From Stutzerimonas chloritidismutans AW-1 (GTDB taxonomy: Bacteria; Pseudomonadota; Gammaproteobacteria; Pseudomonadales; Pseudomonadaceae): a DNA stretch of 64,000 nucleotides. Position numbers and translations under genes: made by a program. The notes under the pieces are model-generated. The model searched no databases. It was not told the DNA's origin and saw nothing but the letters and a program-made list of their open reading frames with translations. Positions 42,532-56,364 of this stretch are shown one piece after another. Location: contig NZ_AOFQ01000057.1 of assembly GCF_000495915.1 (NCBI RefSeq), positions 44,015 through 108,014 on the forward strand, given 5' to 3'. Every line of letters starts with the position of its first letter. Position 1 is the stretch's first letter.

Positions 42532-44424
42532 GTGGACTTCCCTTCCCGTTTTGACGTGATCGTTATCGGCGGCGGCCATGCCGGCACCGAGGCTGCGCTT
42601 GCAGCGGCACGCATGGGCGTGAAGACCCTGCTGCTCAGCCACAATGTGGAAACCCTTGGCCAGATGAGCTGCAACCCAGCCATCGGTGGCATCGGCAAGA
42701 GTCATCTGGTCAAGGAAATCGATGCGTTGGGTGGGGCCATGGCGATGGCTACCGACAAGGGTGGCATCCAGTTTCGCGTGCTCAACAGCCGCAAGGGGCC
42801 AGCCGTTCGAGCTACCCGAGCGCAAGCTGACCGCGTGCTCTACAAAGCTGCTATTCGTGACGCTCTGGAAAACCAGCCGAACCTGTGGATATTTCAACAG
42901 GCGGCGGACGACCTGATCGTCGAGCAGGATCAGGTCCGGGGTGTCGTGACCCAGATGGGTCTGCGTTTCCTCGCGGATTCCGTGGTGCTGACCACCGGGA
43001 CTTTCCTCGGTGGACTTATCCACATTGGCCTGCAGAACTATTCAGGCGGGCGCGCAGGCGATCCGCCTTCGATCGCCTTGGCTAACCGGCTGCGCGAGTT
43101 GCCGCTGCGCGTCGGTCGGCTGAAGACCGGTACGCCGCCACGTATCGATGGTCGTTCGGTGGATTTTTCTCTTATGACCGAGCAACCGGGCGACACACCG
43201 CTGCCGGTGATGTCATTCATGGGCAATCGTGAGCAACACCCGCCGCAGGTCAGCTGCTGGATCACTCACACCAACGCGCGAACGCACGAAATCATTGCCG
43301 CCAACCTCGATCGTTCGCCGATGTATTCCGGCGTGATCGAGGGCGTCGGCCCGCGCTACTGCCCGTCGATCGAAGACAAGATCCATCGTTTTGCCGACAA
43401 GGACAGCCATCAGGTCTTCCTCGAGCCCGAAGGCCTGACCACTCATGAGCTGTATCCCAACGGCATCTCCACCTCGTTGCCGTTCGATGTGCAGCTGCAG
43501 ATCGTGCAGAGCATCCGTGGCATGGAGAACGCCCACATCGTGCGGCCGGGCTATGCCATCGAGTACGACTACTTCGACCCGCGCGATCTCAAGTACAGCC
43601 TGGAGACCAAGGTAATCGGCGGGCTGTTCTTCGCCGGCCAGATCAATGGCACCACCGGTTACGAAGAAGCTGGTGCCCAGGGACTGCTCGCCGGAACCAA
43701 CGCTGCGCTGCGGGCGCAGGGCAAGGACAGCTGGTGTCCGCGTCGCGATGAGGCCTACCTAGGCGTGCTGGTCGATGACCTGATTACCCTCGGTACCCAG
43801 GAGCCCTATCGGATGTTCACCTCGCGTGCCGAATACCGGCTGATCCTGCGCGAGGACAATGCCGATCTTCGTCTGACCGAGAAGGGCCGCGAACTGGGGC
43901 TGGTGGACGATGCCCGCTGGGCTGCGTTCTGCGACAAGCGCGAAGGTATCGAGCTTGAGGAGCAGCGCCTGAAGAGTTGCTGGGTTCGTCCCGGCACACC
44001 ACAGGGCGATGCCATCGCCGAGCGCTTCGGCAGCCCGCTGGCTCGCGAGTACAACCTGCTCAATCTACTGGCCCGCCCGGAAATCGATTACCAGAGCCTG
44101 ATCGAACTGACCGGTGACGGTGCGCAGGATCCTCAGGTCGCCGAGCAGGTCGAGATCAAGACCAAGTACGCCGGCTACATCGAACGGCAGCAGGACGAGA
44201 TCGAACGACTGCGTGCCAGCGAAAACATCGCCTTGCCGGAGAATCTCGACTACACGACGATTCCGGGCTTGTCGAAGGAGATTCAGCACAAGCTCGGTCA
44301 GGCAAGGCCTGAGACGCTCGGGCAGGCCTCGCGTATTCCGGGAGTCACTCCCGCTGCGGTGTCGCTGCTGATGATTCATCTGAAGAAGCGCAATGCCGGC
44401 CAGCAGCTGGAGCAGAGCGCCTGA
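42532..44424 (+). CDS. mnmG: tRNA uridine-5-carboxymethylaminomethyl modification enzyme MnmG
   Basis: MnmG (GidA) is the FAD- and NADH-dependent partner of MnmE. The 630-residue protein starts with the FAD site [20 protein letters not shown], followed by the signature [22 protein letters not shown], and [11 protein letters not shown] and [12 protein letters not shown] blocks. Two GTG codons stand in tandem; the second is chosen because GAGGT then has normal spacing and the length equals homologues. It overlaps rsmG (TGATG). Confidence 0.97.
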   Translation: MDFPSRFDVIVIGGGHAGTEAALAAARMGVKTLLLSHNVETLGQMSCNPAIGGIGKSHLVKEIDALGGAMAMATDKGGIQFRVLNSRKGPAVRATRAQADRVLYKAAIRDALENQPNLWIFQQAADDLIVEQDQVRGVVTQMGLRFLADSVVLTTGTFLGGLIHIGLQNYSGGRAGDPPSIALANRLRELPLRVGRLKTGTPPRIDGRSVDFSLMTEQPGDTPLPVMSFMGNREQHPPQVSCWITHTNARTHEIIAANLDRSPMYSGVIEGVGPRYCPSIEDKIHRFADKDSHQVFLEPEGLTTHELYPNGISTSLPFDVQLQIVQSIRGMENAHIVRPGYAIEYDYFDPRDLKYSLETKVIGGLFFAGQINGTTGYEEAGAQGLLAGTNAALRAQGKDSWCPRRDEAYLGVLVDDLITLGTQEPYRMFTSRAEYRLILREDNADLRLTEKGRELGLVDDARWAAFCDKREGIELEEQRLKSCWVRPGTPQGDAIAERFGSPLAREYNLLNLLARPEIDYQSLIELTGDGAQDPQVAEQVEIKTKYAGYIERQQDEIERLRASENIALPENLDYTTIPGLSKEIQHKLGQARPETLGQASRIPGVTPAAVSLLMIHLKKRNAGQQLEQSA

Positions 44425-45071
44425 TGAGTCTGGTCAGCGAATCCCATGCCGCCGAACTCGTGCGCGGCGCCCAGGCGCTCGGCGTCGAGCTGAGTGAAGG
44501 GCAACAGCAGCAGTTGCTGGCCTACCTGGCACTGCTGATCAAGTGGAACAAGGCCTACAACCTCACCGCGGTGCGCGATCCCGACGAAATGGTTTCGCGA
44601 CACCTGCTCGACAGCCTGAGCGTGGTGTCCTTCGTTGCCGAGTCCGGACAGACCTGGCTGGACGTCGGCAGCGGTGGTGGCATGCCTGGCGTGCCGCTGG
44701 CAATCATGTTTCCTGATCGCAGCTTCACGCTGCTGGACTCCAATGGGAAAAAAACGCGATTCCTGACGCAGGTGAAGCTGGAGCTGAAACTGGCCAACCT
44801 CGAAGTCGTGCATAGCCGCGTCGAGCAGTTCCAGCCGGCGGAAGCCTTCGACGGCATCACCTCGCGCGCCTTCAGTTCCCTTGAGGACTTCGCCAGCTGG
44901 ACGCGGCATCTGGGCAATACCCAGACGCGCTGGTTGGCGATGAAGGGCGTGCAGCCGGACGACGAACTGCAACGGCTGCCCGCCGACTTCCGCCTCGATG
45001 CCTGTCACGTACTCAAGGTTCCCGGTTGCCAAGGCCAGCGCCATCTGCTGATACTGCGCCGCACTTCATGA
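44424..45071 (+). CDS. rsmG: 16S rRNA m7G527 methyltransferase RsmG
   Basis: RsmG (GidB) methylates G527 of 16S rRNA. The 215-residue protein contains the SAM motif [17 protein letters not shown] and [11 protein letters not shown], which are conserved. Loss of this enzyme is known to give low-level streptomycin resistance. It is coupled to mnmG by a one-base stop/start overlap and precedes parA by 18 bases. Confidence 0.96.
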   Translation: MSLVSESHAAELVRGAQALGVELSEGQQQQLLAYLALLIKWNKAYNLTAVRDPDEMVSRHLLDSLSVVSFVAESGQTWLDVGSGGGMPGVPLAIMFPDRSFTLLDSNGKKTRFLTQVKLELKLANLEVVHSRVEQFQPAEAFDGITSRAFSSLEDFASWTRHLGNTQTRWLAMKGVQPDDELQRLPADFRLDACHVLKVPGCQGQRHLLILRRTS

Positions 45072-45089
45072 CCCGGACAGACACTGACC

Positions 45090-45878
45090 ATGGCTAAAGT
45101 TTTCGCCATTGCCAACCAGAAGGGCGGTGTCGCCAAGACCACCACCTGCATCAACCTTGCGGCTTCGCTGGTTGCCACGCGCCGTCGCGTGCTTCTGATC
45201 GATCTCGACCCCCAGGGCAACGCCACCACTGGTAGCGGTGTGGACAAGCTCGGGCTGGAGTACTCGATCTACGACGTACTGATCGGCGAATGCAGCCTGG
45301 TGGATGCCATGCAGTTCTCCGAGCATGGCGGCTATCAGTTGCTGCCGGCCAATCGCGACCTGACCGCGGCGGAAGTGGCCCTGCTGAATCTGCCGGCCAA
45401 GGAAAAACGCCTGCGTGAAGCACTGGCACCGGTGCGGGAGAACTACGACTACATCCTCATCGATTGCCCGCCGTCGCTGTCGATGCTGACCATCAACGCA
45501 CTGGCTGCGTCGGACGGCGTCATCATTCCCATGCAGTGCGAGTATTACGCGCTCGAAGGGCTTACCGATCTGGTCAATTCGATCCAGCGTATCGGCCAGG
45601 CGCTCAACCCCAGCCTGAAGATCGAAGGCCTGCTGCGCACCATGTACGACCCGCGCAGCAGTCTGACCAACGATGTATCCGAACAGCTCAAGGCGCATTT
45701 CGGCGACAAACTCTACGACACCGTTATCCCGCGCAACGTCCGGCTCGCCGAGGCCCCCAGCCACGGCATGCCGGCGCTGGTCTACGACAAGCAATCCAAG
45801 GGCGCTCTGGCCTATCTGGCCCTGGCCGGTGAACTGTCGCGACGCCAGCGCCAGTCGGCGCGTGGCGCCCCCGCATAA
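45090..45878 (+). CDS. parA: chromosome partitioning ATPase ParA (Soj)
   Basis: ParA (262 residues) is a deviant-Walker ATPase that moves ParB-parS complexes. Motifs are KGGVAKTTTCINLAASL (deviant Walker A), LLIDLDPQGNATTG (Walker A') and YILIDCPPSLSMLT (Walker B). It lacks an N-terminal DNA-binding extension, as chromosomal ParAs do. It stands 9 bases before parB. Confidence 0.97.
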   Translation: MAKVFAIANQKGGVAKTTTCINLAASLVATRRRVLLIDLDPQGNATTGSGVDKLGLEYSIYDVLIGECSLVDAMQFSEHGGYQLLPANRDLTAAEVALLNLPAKEKRLREALAPVRENYDYILIDCPPSLSMLTINALAASDGVIIPMQCEYYALEGLTDLVNSIQRIGQALNPSLKIEGLLRTMYDPRSSLTNDVSEQLKAHFGDKLYDTVIPRNVRLAEAPSHGMPALVYDKQSKGALAYLALAGELSRRQRQSARGAPA

Positions 45879-45887
45879 GGACTACTC

Positions 45888-46760
45888 ATGGCGACCAAGA
45901 AAAGAGGCCTAGGCCGTGGACTCGACGCCCTGCTCGGCGGCGCCAGCGTTTCGGCAATGCAGGAAGAGGCTGCGAAGGTCGATACCCGTGAACTCCAGCA
46001 CCTGCCGCTGGACCTGATCCAGCGCGGCAAGTACCAGCCGCGCCGCGATATGGACCCGCAGGCCCTGGAGGAGCTGGCCCAGTCGATCAAGAACCACGGC
46101 GTGATGCAGCCGATAGTGGTGCGTCCCGTCAGCGGTGGCCGTTTCGAGATCATCGCCGGTGAACGTCGCTGGCGCGCCAGCCAGCAGGCCGGGTTGGAGA
46201 AGGTGCCGGCGCTGGTTCGCGAAGTGCCGGACGAGGCGGCCATTGCCATGGCGCTGATCGAGAACATCCAGCGCGAAGACCTGAATCCGATCGAGGAAGC
46301 CGTCGCGCTGCAGCGCTTGCAACAGGAGTTCCAGCTGACCCAACAGCAAGTTGCCGACGCGGTAGGCAAGTCGCGTGTCTCGATAAGCAATTTGCTGCGC
46401 CTGATTGCGCTGCCGGAAGAGATCAAGACGCTGCTGTCACACGGCGACCTGGAGATGGGCCACGCGCGAGCATTGCTAGGTCTGCCGGCGGAACAGCAGG
46501 TCGAGGGCGCGCGGCACGTTGTCGCACGTGGGCTGACCGTGCGCCAGACCGAAGCCCTGGTGCGTCAGTGGTTGAGCAGCAAGGAAACACCGAAAGCCGA
46601 AGTCAAGGTCGACCCGGACATCAGCCGTCTGGAGCAGCGCCTGGCGGAACGCCTGGGCTCTCCGGTGCAGATCAAGCACGGACAGAGGGGCAAAGGGCAG
46701 CTGGTGATCCGCTACAGTTCGCTGGATGAACTGCAGGGTGTATTGGCCCACATCCGCTGA
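45888..46760 (+). CDS. parB: chromosome partitioning protein ParB
   Basis: ParB (290 residues) binds parS and spreads as a CTP-dependent clamp. The CTP-binding N-domain shows IQRGKYQPRRDMDPQALEEL and the GERRWRAS motif. The central helix-turn-helix is LTQQQVADAVGKSRVSISNL, and a C-terminal dimer domain ends the protein. Its target sites are in recF, 11-13 kb to the left across the origin. Confidence 0.97.
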   Translation: MATKKRGLGRGLDALLGGASVSAMQEEAAKVDTRELQHLPLDLIQRGKYQPRRDMDPQALEELAQSIKNHGVMQPIVVRPVSGGRFEIIAGERRWRASQQAGLEKVPALVREVPDEAAIAMALIENIQREDLNPIEEAVALQRLQQEFQLTQQQVADAVGKSRVSISNLLRLIALPEEIKTLLSHGDLEMGHARALLGLPAEQQVEGARHVVARGLTVRQTEALVRQWLSSKETPKAEVKVDPDISRLEQRLAERLGSPVQIKHGQRGKGQLVIRYSSLDELQGVLAHIR

Positions 46761-46803
46761 TACAAATTGTTTGTAGTGCCGGTCGGAAAATACTACCGGA
46801 GAG

Positions 46804-46832
46804 TTGAACCCTGGCTGGCCTGCTCCTATACT
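46804..46832 (+). promoter_or_regulatory. sigma70 promoter of the atp operon
   Basis: TTGAAC (46804-46809) and TATACT (46827-46832) are separated by exactly 17 bases, about 60 bases before the atpI start. Confidence 0.85.
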
Positions 46833-46893
46833 CGCCGCGCTTTTTTGACTGCGGACAATTATTTACGCGGCCTGCTACAGCGATGGAATTCAG

Positions 46894-48161
<1,268 letters not shown>

Positions 48162-48203
48162 AAACCGCTAACGCTTTAACCGAAAAACCTTAACCCCCCT
48201 TAG

Positions 48204-48446
<243 letters not shown>

Positions 48447-48538
48447 TCACTTTCCGGTTTGAGATGGGGTTCGCCGGGCGAGCCCCGTCGCCGTGGAATG
48501 ACTCCCGCGTTGAACGAGATAGCACGAGGTAAATCGCT

Positions 48539-49009
48539 GTGAACATTAACTTGACGCTGTTCGGTCAAACGCTCGCCTTCGCTATCTTCGTCTGGTTCTG
48601 CATGAAGCTCGTCTGGCCGCCAATCACGGCAGCCATGGCAGCACGCCAGAAGAAGATCGCTGAAGGACTGGATGCGGCAGGCCGTGCGCAGCAAGACCTG
48701 AAACTGGCTCAGGACAAGGTGTCCAACACCCTCCGCGAGACCAAGGAGCAGGCAGCCCAGATCATCGAGCAGGCGAACAAGCACGCCAATGCGATCATCG
48801 AGGAAGCCAAGCAGCAGGCACGTGTCGAAGGCGAGCGACTGGTCGCCGGCGCCCGCGCCGAGATCGAACAGGAAGTGAACCGTGCCAGGGACCAACTGCG
48901 CAATCAGGTAGCGGCTCTTGCCGTCGCCGGTGCAGAGAAGATCCTGGAGTCCCAGGTGGACGCCAAGGTGCACAACGAGCTGGTCGAAAAACTGGCCTCC
49001 CAACTCTAA
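48539..49009 (+). CDS. atpF: F0F1 ATP synthase subunit b
   Basis: Subunit b (156 residues) is the peripheral stalk: one N-terminal membrane helix ([20 protein letters not shown]) followed by a long charged coiled coil (about 35-150). It joins F0 to subunit delta. The start is GTG preceded by GAGGT. The stop is 12 bases before atpH. Confidence 0.96.
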   Translation: MNINLTLFGQTLAFAIFVWFCMKLVWPPITAAMAARQKKIAEGLDAAGRAQQDLKLAQDKVSNTLRETKEQAAQIIEQANKHANAIIEEAKQQARVEGERLVAGARAEIEQEVNRARDQLRNQVAALAVAGAEKILESQVDAKVHNELVEKLASQL

Positions 49010-49021
49010 GCGAGGCAAGCG

Positions 49022-49558
49022 ATGATCAATACCCAGACGCTTGCTCGGCCTTACGCGAAAGCCGCTTTCGAGTTTGCCAGCGCCGCAGGAACGACCGAGT
49101 CCTGGTCGAAAATGCTGAACCTGGCCGCCATCGCTGTTGAAGTCCCAGAAGTCGCAGCGTTGCTGAACGACCCCCGCCTGACCAGCGAAAGCAAGGTCCA
49201 GGGGCTGGTGCGTCTACTCGGTGACGACGCCGACGAAGCTTTCCGCAACTACGTCCAGACCCTTGGCGAGAACGATCGCCTGTCGGTACTGCCGACCGTG
49301 TGGGAGCTGTACGAGGACATCAAGGCGCAAGCCGAGAAAACGCTCGAGGCAGAAGTTGAAACCGCCTTCGAGCTCAGCAACGAGCAACTCCAAACTTTGG
49401 CTGCCGCCCTGTCGAAGCGGCTAGATCGCACCGTCAACCTCCAGCAGGCCGTGAATCCTGCGCTGATCGGCGGCGTGTTGATTCGCGCCGGTGATGTGGT
49501 TGTCGACGGTTCGGTCCGCGGCAAACTGAGCCAGTTGGCCGAATCGTTGAAATCCTGA
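49022..49558 (+). CDS. atpH: F0F1 ATP synthase subunit delta
   Basis: Subunit delta (178 residues) links the b stalk to the top of the alpha/beta hexamer. It begins NTQTLARPYAKAAFEFA and ends with GGVLIRAGDVVVDGSVRGKL, both family signatures. It lies between atpF and atpA with short gaps, in the standard order. Confidence 0.96.
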   Translation: MINTQTLARPYAKAAFEFASAAGTTESWSKMLNLAAIAVEVPEVAALLNDPRLTSESKVQGLVRLLGDDADEAFRNYVQTLGENDRLSVLPTVWELYEDIKAQAEKTLEAEVETAFELSNEQLQTLAAALSKRLDRTVNLQQAVNPALIGGVLIRAGDVVVDGSVRGKLSQLAESLKS

Positions 49559-49573
49559 TTTGAGGGTCATGGC

Positions 49574-51118
49574 ATGCAGCAACTGAATCCTTCCGAGATT
49601 AGTGAAATCATCAAGCAGCGCATCGAGAAATCGAATGTCGCTGCTCAAGCCCGTAATGAGGGCACCGTCGTCAGCGTTTCTGACGGTATCGTACGTATCT
49701 ACGGTCTGGCCGACGTCATGTACGGCGAAATGATCGAGTTCCCTGGCGGCATCTTTGGTATGGCACTGAACCTGGAGCAGGACTCCGTAGGTGCCGTGGT
49801 TCTGGGTAACTACCTGGGCCTGACCGAAGGCATGAGCGCCAAGTGCACCGGCCGCATCCTTGAAGTTCCGGTTGGTCCGGAACTGCTGGGCCGCGTTGTC
49901 GACGCACTGGGTAACCCGATTGATGGCAAAGGCCCGATCAACGCTCAGGCAACTGACGCGGTCGAGAAGGTTGCGCCGGGCGTGATCTGGCGTAAGTCCG
50001 TCGACCAGCCGGTGCAGACCGGTTACAAGTCGGTCGACGCCATGATCCCGGTAGGCCGTGGCCAGCGTGAGCTGATCATCGGCGACCGTCAGATCGGCAA
50101 GACCGCCCTGGCCATCGACGCCATCATCAACCAGAAGAACAGCGGCATCCGCTGCGTTTACGTTGCCATTGGTCAGAAGCAGTCGACCATCGCCAACGTG
50201 GTTCGCAAGCTGGAAGAGCACGGCGCGCTGCACAACACCATCGTTGTTGCTGCGTCCGCCTCCGAATCCGCTGCCCTGCAGTACCTGGCGCCTTACGCTG
50301 GTTGCACCATGGGCGAGTACTTCCGCGACCGCGGTGAAGACGCGCTGATCGTGTATGACGATCTGTCCAAGCAGGCCGTGGCATACCGCCAGATCTCCCT
50401 GCTGCTGCGTCGTCCGCCGGGACGTGAAGCCTATCCGGGCGACGTGTTCTATCTCCACAGCCGTCTGCTGGAGCGTGCGTCGCGCGTTTCCGAAGAGTAT
50501 GTCGAGAAGTTCACCAACGGTGCCGTAACTGGCAAGACCGGCTCGCTGACCGCTCTGCCGATCATCGAAACCCAGGCGGGCGACGTTTCCGCGTTCGTTC
50601 CGACCAACGTGATTTCCATCACCGACGGTCAGATCTTCCTGGAATCGGCCATGTTCAACGCAGGTATCCGTCCGGCCGTCAACGCCGGTATCTCGGTATC
50701 CCGTGTTGGTGGTGCTGCTCAGACCAAGATCGTCAAGAAGCTGTCTGGTGGTATCCGTACCGCTCTGGCTCAGTACCGTGAACTGGCTGCGTTCGCGCAG
50801 TTCGCTTCCGACCTCGACGAAGCGACCCGCAAGCAGCTGGAGCATGGTCAGCGCGTTACCGAGCTGATGAAGCAGAAGCAGTACGCGCCGATGTCCATCG
50901 CCGACATGTCCCTGTCCCTGTACGCCGCCGAGCGCGGTTTCCTGACGGACGTGGAAGTGGCCAAGGTTGGCGCCTTCGAGCAGGCCCTGATCGCCTTCTT
51001 CAACCGCGAGTTCGCCGATCTGATGGCGAAGATCAACGTGAAGGGTGACTTCAATGACGAAATCGACGCAGGCCTGAAGGCCGGTATCGAGAAGTTCAAG
51101 GCCACTCAAAGCTGGTAA
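49574..51118 (+). CDS. atpA: F0F1 ATP synthase subunit alpha
   Basis: Subunit alpha (514 residues) carries the non-catalytic nucleotide sites. The P-loop is [19 protein letters not shown], and the alpha-subunit signature [20 protein letters not shown] is present. The N-terminal helix ([20 protein letters not shown]) binds delta. Codon use is strongly biased, as expected for an abundant protein. Confidence 0.98.
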   Translation: MQQLNPSEISEIIKQRIEKSNVAAQARNEGTVVSVSDGIVRIYGLADVMYGEMIEFPGGIFGMALNLEQDSVGAVVLGNYLGLTEGMSAKCTGRILEVPVGPELLGRVVDALGNPIDGKGPINAQATDAVEKVAPGVIWRKSVDQPVQTGYKSVDAMIPVGRGQRELIIGDRQIGKTALAIDAIINQKNSGIRCVYVAIGQKQSTIANVVRKLEEHGALHNTIVVAASASESAALQYLAPYAGCTMGEYFRDRGEDALIVYDDLSKQAVAYRQISLLLRRPPGREAYPGDVFYLHSRLLERASRVSEEYVEKFTNGAVTGKTGSLTALPIIETQAGDVSAFVPTNVISITDGQIFLESAMFNAGIRPAVNAGISVSRVGGAAQTKIVKKLSGGIRTALAQYRELAAFAQFASDLDEATRKQLEHGQRVTELMKQKQYAPMSIADMSLSLYAAERGFLTDVEVAKVGAFEQALIAFFNREFADLMAKINVKGDFNDEIDAGLKAGIEKFKATQSW

Positions 51119-51168
51119 GCCGCAGCGGGAGCCGTGAGGCTCCCGCCTGCTAACCCGATAGGTGTCAA

Positions 51169-52035
51169 ATGGCAGGCGCAAAAGAGATTCGCAGCAAGAT
51201 TGCGAGCATCAAAAGCACGCAGAAGATCACCAGCGCCATGGAAAAGGTGGCGGTCAGCAAGATGCGCAAGGCACAGATGCGCATGGCTGCCAGCCGCCCT
51301 TATGCGGAGCGGATCCGGCAGGTAATCGGCCATCTGGCCTTTGCCAACCCGGAATACCGTCATCCGTTCATGGTAGAGCGTCCGGTCAAGCGTGTCGGCT
51401 ACATCGTCGTGTCGACCGATCGTGGTCTTTGCGGTGGCCTGAACATCAACCTGTTCAAGGTCCTGATCAAGAACATGAAGGAGTGGCACGATCAGAAGGT
51501 CGAAGTCGACCTCTGCGTGATCGGCAACAAAGGCGCGAGCTTCTTCCGCAGCTTCGGCGGCAACGTCGTCGCAGCGATCGGCAACCTCGGCGAAGAGCCG
51601 TCGATCAATGATCTGATCGGCAGCGTCAAGGTCATGCTGGACGGCTTCCACAATGGCCGTATCGATCGCTTGTACCTGGTATCCAACAAGTTCATCAACA
51701 CCATGACCCAGAAGCCCACGGTCGACCAACTGCTGCCGCTGGCCGCAGACGAGAACGCCGAGCCGGTCAAGAAAGGTCAGTGGGACTACCTCTACGAGCC
51801 GGACGCCCAGCAGCTGCTGGATGCTCTGCTGGTACGGTTCATCGAGTCCCAGGCCTATCAGGCGGTGGTTGAGAACGGCGCAGCCGAACAGGCCGCGCGG
51901 ATGATTGCCATGAAGAACGCAACCGACAACGCCGGTGAGCTGATCGGCGACCTGCAACTGGTCTACAACAAGGCCCGTCAGGCTGCGATCACTCAGGAAA
52001 TTTCGGAAATCGTCGGCGGCGCTGCCGCGGTTTAA
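51169..52035 (+). CDS. atpG: F0F1 ATP synthase subunit gamma
   Basis: Subunit gamma (288 residues) is the central rotor shaft: N-terminal coil [20 protein letters not shown] with [18 protein letters not shown], a central Rossmann-like part ([16 protein letters not shown]) and the C-terminal coil with [20 protein letters not shown]. All family parts are intact. Confidence 0.97.
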   Translation: MAGAKEIRSKIASIKSTQKITSAMEKVAVSKMRKAQMRMAASRPYAERIRQVIGHLAFANPEYRHPFMVERPVKRVGYIVVSTDRGLCGGLNINLFKVLIKNMKEWHDQKVEVDLCVIGNKGASFFRSFGGNVVAAIGNLGEEPSINDLIGSVKVMLDGFHNGRIDRLYLVSNKFINTMTQKPTVDQLLPLAADENAEPVKKGQWDYLYEPDAQQLLDALLVRFIESQAYQAVVENGAAEQAARMIAMKNATDNAGELIGDLQLVYNKARQAAITQEISEIVGGAAAV

Positions 52036-53442
<1,407 letters not shown>

Positions 53443-53443
53443 C

Positions 53444-53499
53444 TGGCGCGCCCGTTCGCGGGCGCCAACCAGCCTGACCGGCAGCTGCTGGTCAGGCTG
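53444..53499. other. two hairpins between atpD and atpC
   Basis: The first is TGGCGCGCCCG / CGGGCGCCA around a TTCG loop (53444-53466). The second is a perfect 10-bp stem CAGCCTGACC / GGTCAGGCTG (53470-53499) with a ten-base loop. Neither is followed by a T-run. They could lower or stabilise the downstream message and so set the low epsilon:beta ratio. Confidence 0.6.
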
Positions 53500-53516
53500 A
53501 TTACCGAGGCATGAAC

Positions 53517-53945
53517 ATGGCTATGACAGTGCATTGCGACATCGTCAGTGCGGAAGAAGAGCTGTTCTCGGGGCTGGTGGAAATGGTCGTCGCCCACGGC
53601 AACCTGGGTGACATCGGCGTTCTGCCGGGTCACGCGCCGCTGCTGACCGATCTCAAGCCGGGTCCGGTTCGAGTGATCAAGCAGGGTGGTGACGAGGAGA
53701 TCTTCTACATCTCCGGCGGCTTCATCGAAGTGCAGCCGAACATGGTGAAGGTTCTCGCCGATACCGCTACGCGCGCCAAGGACATCGACGAAGCTGCCGC
53801 TCAGGCTGCCGTCAAAGCTGCCGAGAAGGCCCTGCACGAGAAGGGCGCGGAGTTCGATTACGGCTCCGCCGCCGCTCGCCTGGCCGAGGCCGCAGCCCAG
53901 CTGCGAACCATCGAGGCAATGCGCAAGAAGTACGGCCGACACTGA
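53517..53945 (+). CDS. atpC: F0F1 ATP synthase subunit epsilon
   Basis: Subunit epsilon (142 residues) inhibits ATP hydrolysis. An N-terminal beta sandwich ([20 protein letters not shown]) is followed by a C-terminal helical hairpin rich in Ala. Three ATGs stand within 13 bases; the second is chosen from the position of GAGG and from homologue length. The first (53511) would add two residues. Confidence 0.94.
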   Translation: MAMTVHCDIVSAEEELFSGLVEMVVAHGNLGDIGVLPGHAPLLTDLKPGPVRVIKQGGDEEIFYISGGFIEVQPNMVKVLADTATRAKDIDEAAAQAAVKAAEKALHEKGAEFDYGSAAARLAEAAAQLRTIEAMRKKYGRH

Positions 53946-53973
53946 TCGGCAAGCGACTTCATCGCGCACGAGT

Positions 53974-54005
53974 AAAAGGGTAGCCTTGGCTACCCTTTTT
54001 CTTTT
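53974..54005 (+). terminator. terminator of the atp operon
   Basis: AAAAGGGTAGCC and GGCTACCCTTTT form a stem, followed by TCTTTTTC. It lies about 30 bases after atpC and can work in both directions. Confidence 0.9.
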
Positions 54006-54087
54006 TCTGCCATTTGTCGGCGCTGATACCAGCTGCACTCTGACGTACGGGTGAGCTGACGGGCCGATACCGCTCAGGAATCGCTTC

Positions 54088-55449
54088 ATGTCTCTCGATA
54101 TCGTCATTCTCGCCGCTGGCCAGGGCACGCGCATGCGTTCGGCGCTGCCCAAGGTTCTGCATCCGGTCGCCGGAAAATCCATGCTCGGGCACGTGATCGA
54201 CACCGCGCGTGCATTGCAGCCGAAAAGCATCCAGGTGGTTATTGGCCACGGTGCCGAGCAGGTGCGCCAGCGACTGACCGGCGATGATCTCGCCTTCGTC
54301 GTTCAGGCCGAGCAGCTGGGAACCGGCCATGCTGTAGCCCAGGCGTTGCCGAATCTGTCGGCCGAGCGCGTGCTGATCCTTTACGGTGACGTACCACTGA
54401 TCGAAGCCGACACCCTGCAGCGCCTGTTGCAGAAGGTCGGGCCGGAGCAGCTCGCGCTGCTGACGGTGAAGCTTGACGACCCAACCGGCTATGGACGCAT
54501 CGTCCGCGACGCGCGCGGCGAAGTGCAGGCTATCGTCGAGCACAAGGATGCCAGCGACGAGCAGAAGGCGATCCGCGAGGGCAATACCGGGATTCTCGCC
54601 GTACCGGGCAGCCGTATCGGCGAATGGCTGGGTCGCCTGTCCAACAGCAATGCCCAGGGCGAGTACTACCTGACTGACGTCATCGCCATGGCTGTGGCCG
54701 ACGGCCTGCGCGTGGCCACCGAGCAGCCGCTGGACGCTATGGAAGTGCAAGGTGCCAACGACCGTATCCAGCTGGCCGAGCTGGAACGCCATTACCAGCA
54801 GCGTGCCGCTCGTCGTTTGATGGCCCGGGGCGTGACGCTGCGCGACCCGGCACGTTTCGATCTGCGTGGCGAGGTGGAGGTCGGGCGAGACGTGCTGATC
54901 GACGTGAATGTGGTGCTCGAAGGCACGGTGGTCATCGAAGACGACGTGCAGATCGGACCGAACTGCGTGATCAAGGACAGCACGTTGCGTCGCGGTGCGA
55001 TCGTCAAGGCCAACTCCCATCTTGAGGGTGCGGTAGTCGGCGAGAGTGCCGATTGCGGCCCGTTCGCGCGGCTGCGTCCAGGCAGCGTGCTCGGCGCCAA
55101 GGCGCATGTCGGCAACTTCGTCGAGCTGAAGAACGCGACCCTCGGTGATGGCGCCAAGGCCGGGCATCTCAGCTACCTCGGTGACGCCGAGATCGGCGCG
55201 CGGACCAATATCGGTGCCGGTACCATCACTTGCAACTACGATGGCGCCAACAAATTCAGGACGGTGATGGGCGAGGACGTTTTCATCGGCTCCAACAGTT
55301 CGCTGGTTGCACCGCTGAATCTCGGTGATGGTGCAACGACCGGCGCCGGTTCGACGATCACCGAGGACGTGCCGTCCCATACCCTGGGCCTCGGCCGCGG
55401 TCGCCAGCGCAATATCGAAGGCTGGCAGCGACCGAAGAAGCAGTCGTAG
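54088..55449 (+). CDS. glmU: bifunctional GlcN-1-P acetyltransferase / UDP-GlcNAc pyrophosphorylase
   Basis: GlmU (453 residues) makes UDP-GlcNAc for peptidoglycan and LPS. The N-terminal nucleotidyltransferase starts [21 protein letters not shown] and contains YGDVPLI. The C-terminal left-handed beta helix (about 230-450) with hexapeptide repeats has the acetyltransferase His and [10 protein letters not shown]. With glmS it forms the amino-sugar pathway. Confidence 0.97.
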   Translation: MSLDIVILAAGQGTRMRSALPKVLHPVAGKSMLGHVIDTARALQPKSIQVVIGHGAEQVRQRLTGDDLAFVVQAEQLGTGHAVAQALPNLSAERVLILYGDVPLIEADTLQRLLQKVGPEQLALLTVKLDDPTGYGRIVRDARGEVQAIVEHKDASDEQKAIREGNTGILAVPGSRIGEWLGRLSNSNAQGEYYLTDVIAMAVADGLRVATEQPLDAMEVQGANDRIQLAELERHYQQRAARRLMARGVTLRDPARFDLRGEVEVGRDVLIDVNVVLEGTVVIEDDVQIGPNCVIKDSTLRRGAIVKANSHLEGAVVGESADCGPFARLRPGSVLGAKAHVGNFVELKNATLGDGAKAGHLSYLGDAEIGARTNIGAGTITCNYDGANKFRTVMGEDVFIGSNSSLVAPLNLGDGATTGAGSTITEDVPSHTLGLGRGRQRNIEGWQRPKKQS

Positions 55450-55535
55450 ATCCGCGTTCGGCGCGGGATGCCGGCGTGCTTCCCGCTGTTGGTGGGTGAC
55501 GCCGGATCGCCAGCAGCTTGCAGCCCGTAAGCACT

Positions 55536-55576
55536 TATGTTTTGATTCGCGCCGTTATCTTTCGAATCGAAACATA
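55536..55576. promoter_or_regulatory. inverted-repeat operator upstream of the DeoR-type regulator
   Basis: TATGTTTTGATTCG (55536-55549) and CGAATCGAAACATA (55563-55576) are inverted repeats with one mismatch, 13 bases apart, ending four bases before the regulator's ATG. DeoR-family regulators bind TTTCGATT-like half sites, so this is a likely operator for self-regulation and glmS control. Confidence 0.75.
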
Positions 55577-55579
55577 TCT

Positions 55580-56362
55580 ATGTCGAAGCGCAACACTCCA
55601 CAACGTCGCCACGCGATCCTCGCCTTGCTCAACGAGCTCGGCGAGGTCAGTGTGGACGAGCTGTCGCGGCGCTTCGAAACCTCGGAAGTCACCATCCGCA
55701 AGGACCTCGCCGCACTCGAGAAGAACGGCCTGCTGCTGCGCCGTTACGGCGGGGCGGTACAGTTGCCACAGGAGCTGATCGGCGACAGCGTGCAGCCGGT
55801 GTCGCCCTGGAAGCAGGCAATTGCCGCCGCCGCGGTCGGCTGCATTCGCGAGCACGCGCGGGTCATCATCGACAGCGGCACCACCACGGCGGCGATGATT
55901 CCGCAACTGGGCCACAGACATGGCCTGGTGGTGATGACTAACTCGCTGAACGTGGCCAATGCCCTGCGTGAGCTGGAGCATGAACCGGTGCTGCTGATGA
56001 CCGGCGGCACCTGGGATCCACATTCGGAGTCCTTTCAGGGCCAGGTCGCCGAGCAGGTGCTGCGCTCCTATGACTTCGACCAACTGTTCATCGGTGCCGA
56101 TGGCATCGATCTGGAGCGGGGCACCACCACCTTCAACGAACTGCTAGGGTTGTCCCGAGTGATGGCCGACGTCGCGCGGGAAGTCATCGTGCTCGCCGAG
56201 GCCGACAAGATCGGTCGGCGCATCCCCAATCTTGAGCTGCCCTGGAGCAGCGTGCACACCCTGATCACCGATGAGCGCCTCAGCGACGAGGCGCGCAGCA
56301 GCATCCTGGCCCGCGGCGTCAAACTGATCTGCGTGGCCGTCGAAACCAATCTGGAGACCTGA
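55580..56362 (+). CDS. glmR: DeoR-family transcriptional regulator of glmS
   Basis: This 260-residue regulator has an N-terminal winged helix ([20 protein letters not shown], then LLRRYGGAV) and a C-terminal sugar-phosphate-sensing DeoRC domain ([32 protein letters not shown]). In P. aeruginosa the gene between glmU and glmS (GlmR) controls glmS; that role is inferred here by position. The start follows the operator directly, giving a short leader; the frame is open further upstream inside glmU. Its stop is two bases before glmS. Confidence 0.9.
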   Translation: MSKRNTPQRRHAILALLNELGEVSVDELSRRFETSEVTIRKDLAALEKNGLLLRRYGGAVQLPQELIGDSVQPVSPWKQAIAAAAVGCIREHARVIIDSGTTTAAMIPQLGHRHGLVVMTNSLNVANALRELEHEPVLLMTGGTWDPHSESFQGQVAEQVLRSYDFDQLFIGADGIDLERGTTTFNELLGLSRVMADVAREVIVLAEADKIGRRIPNLELPWSSVHTLITDERLSDEARSSILARGVKLICVAVETNLET

Positions 56363-56364
56363 GC

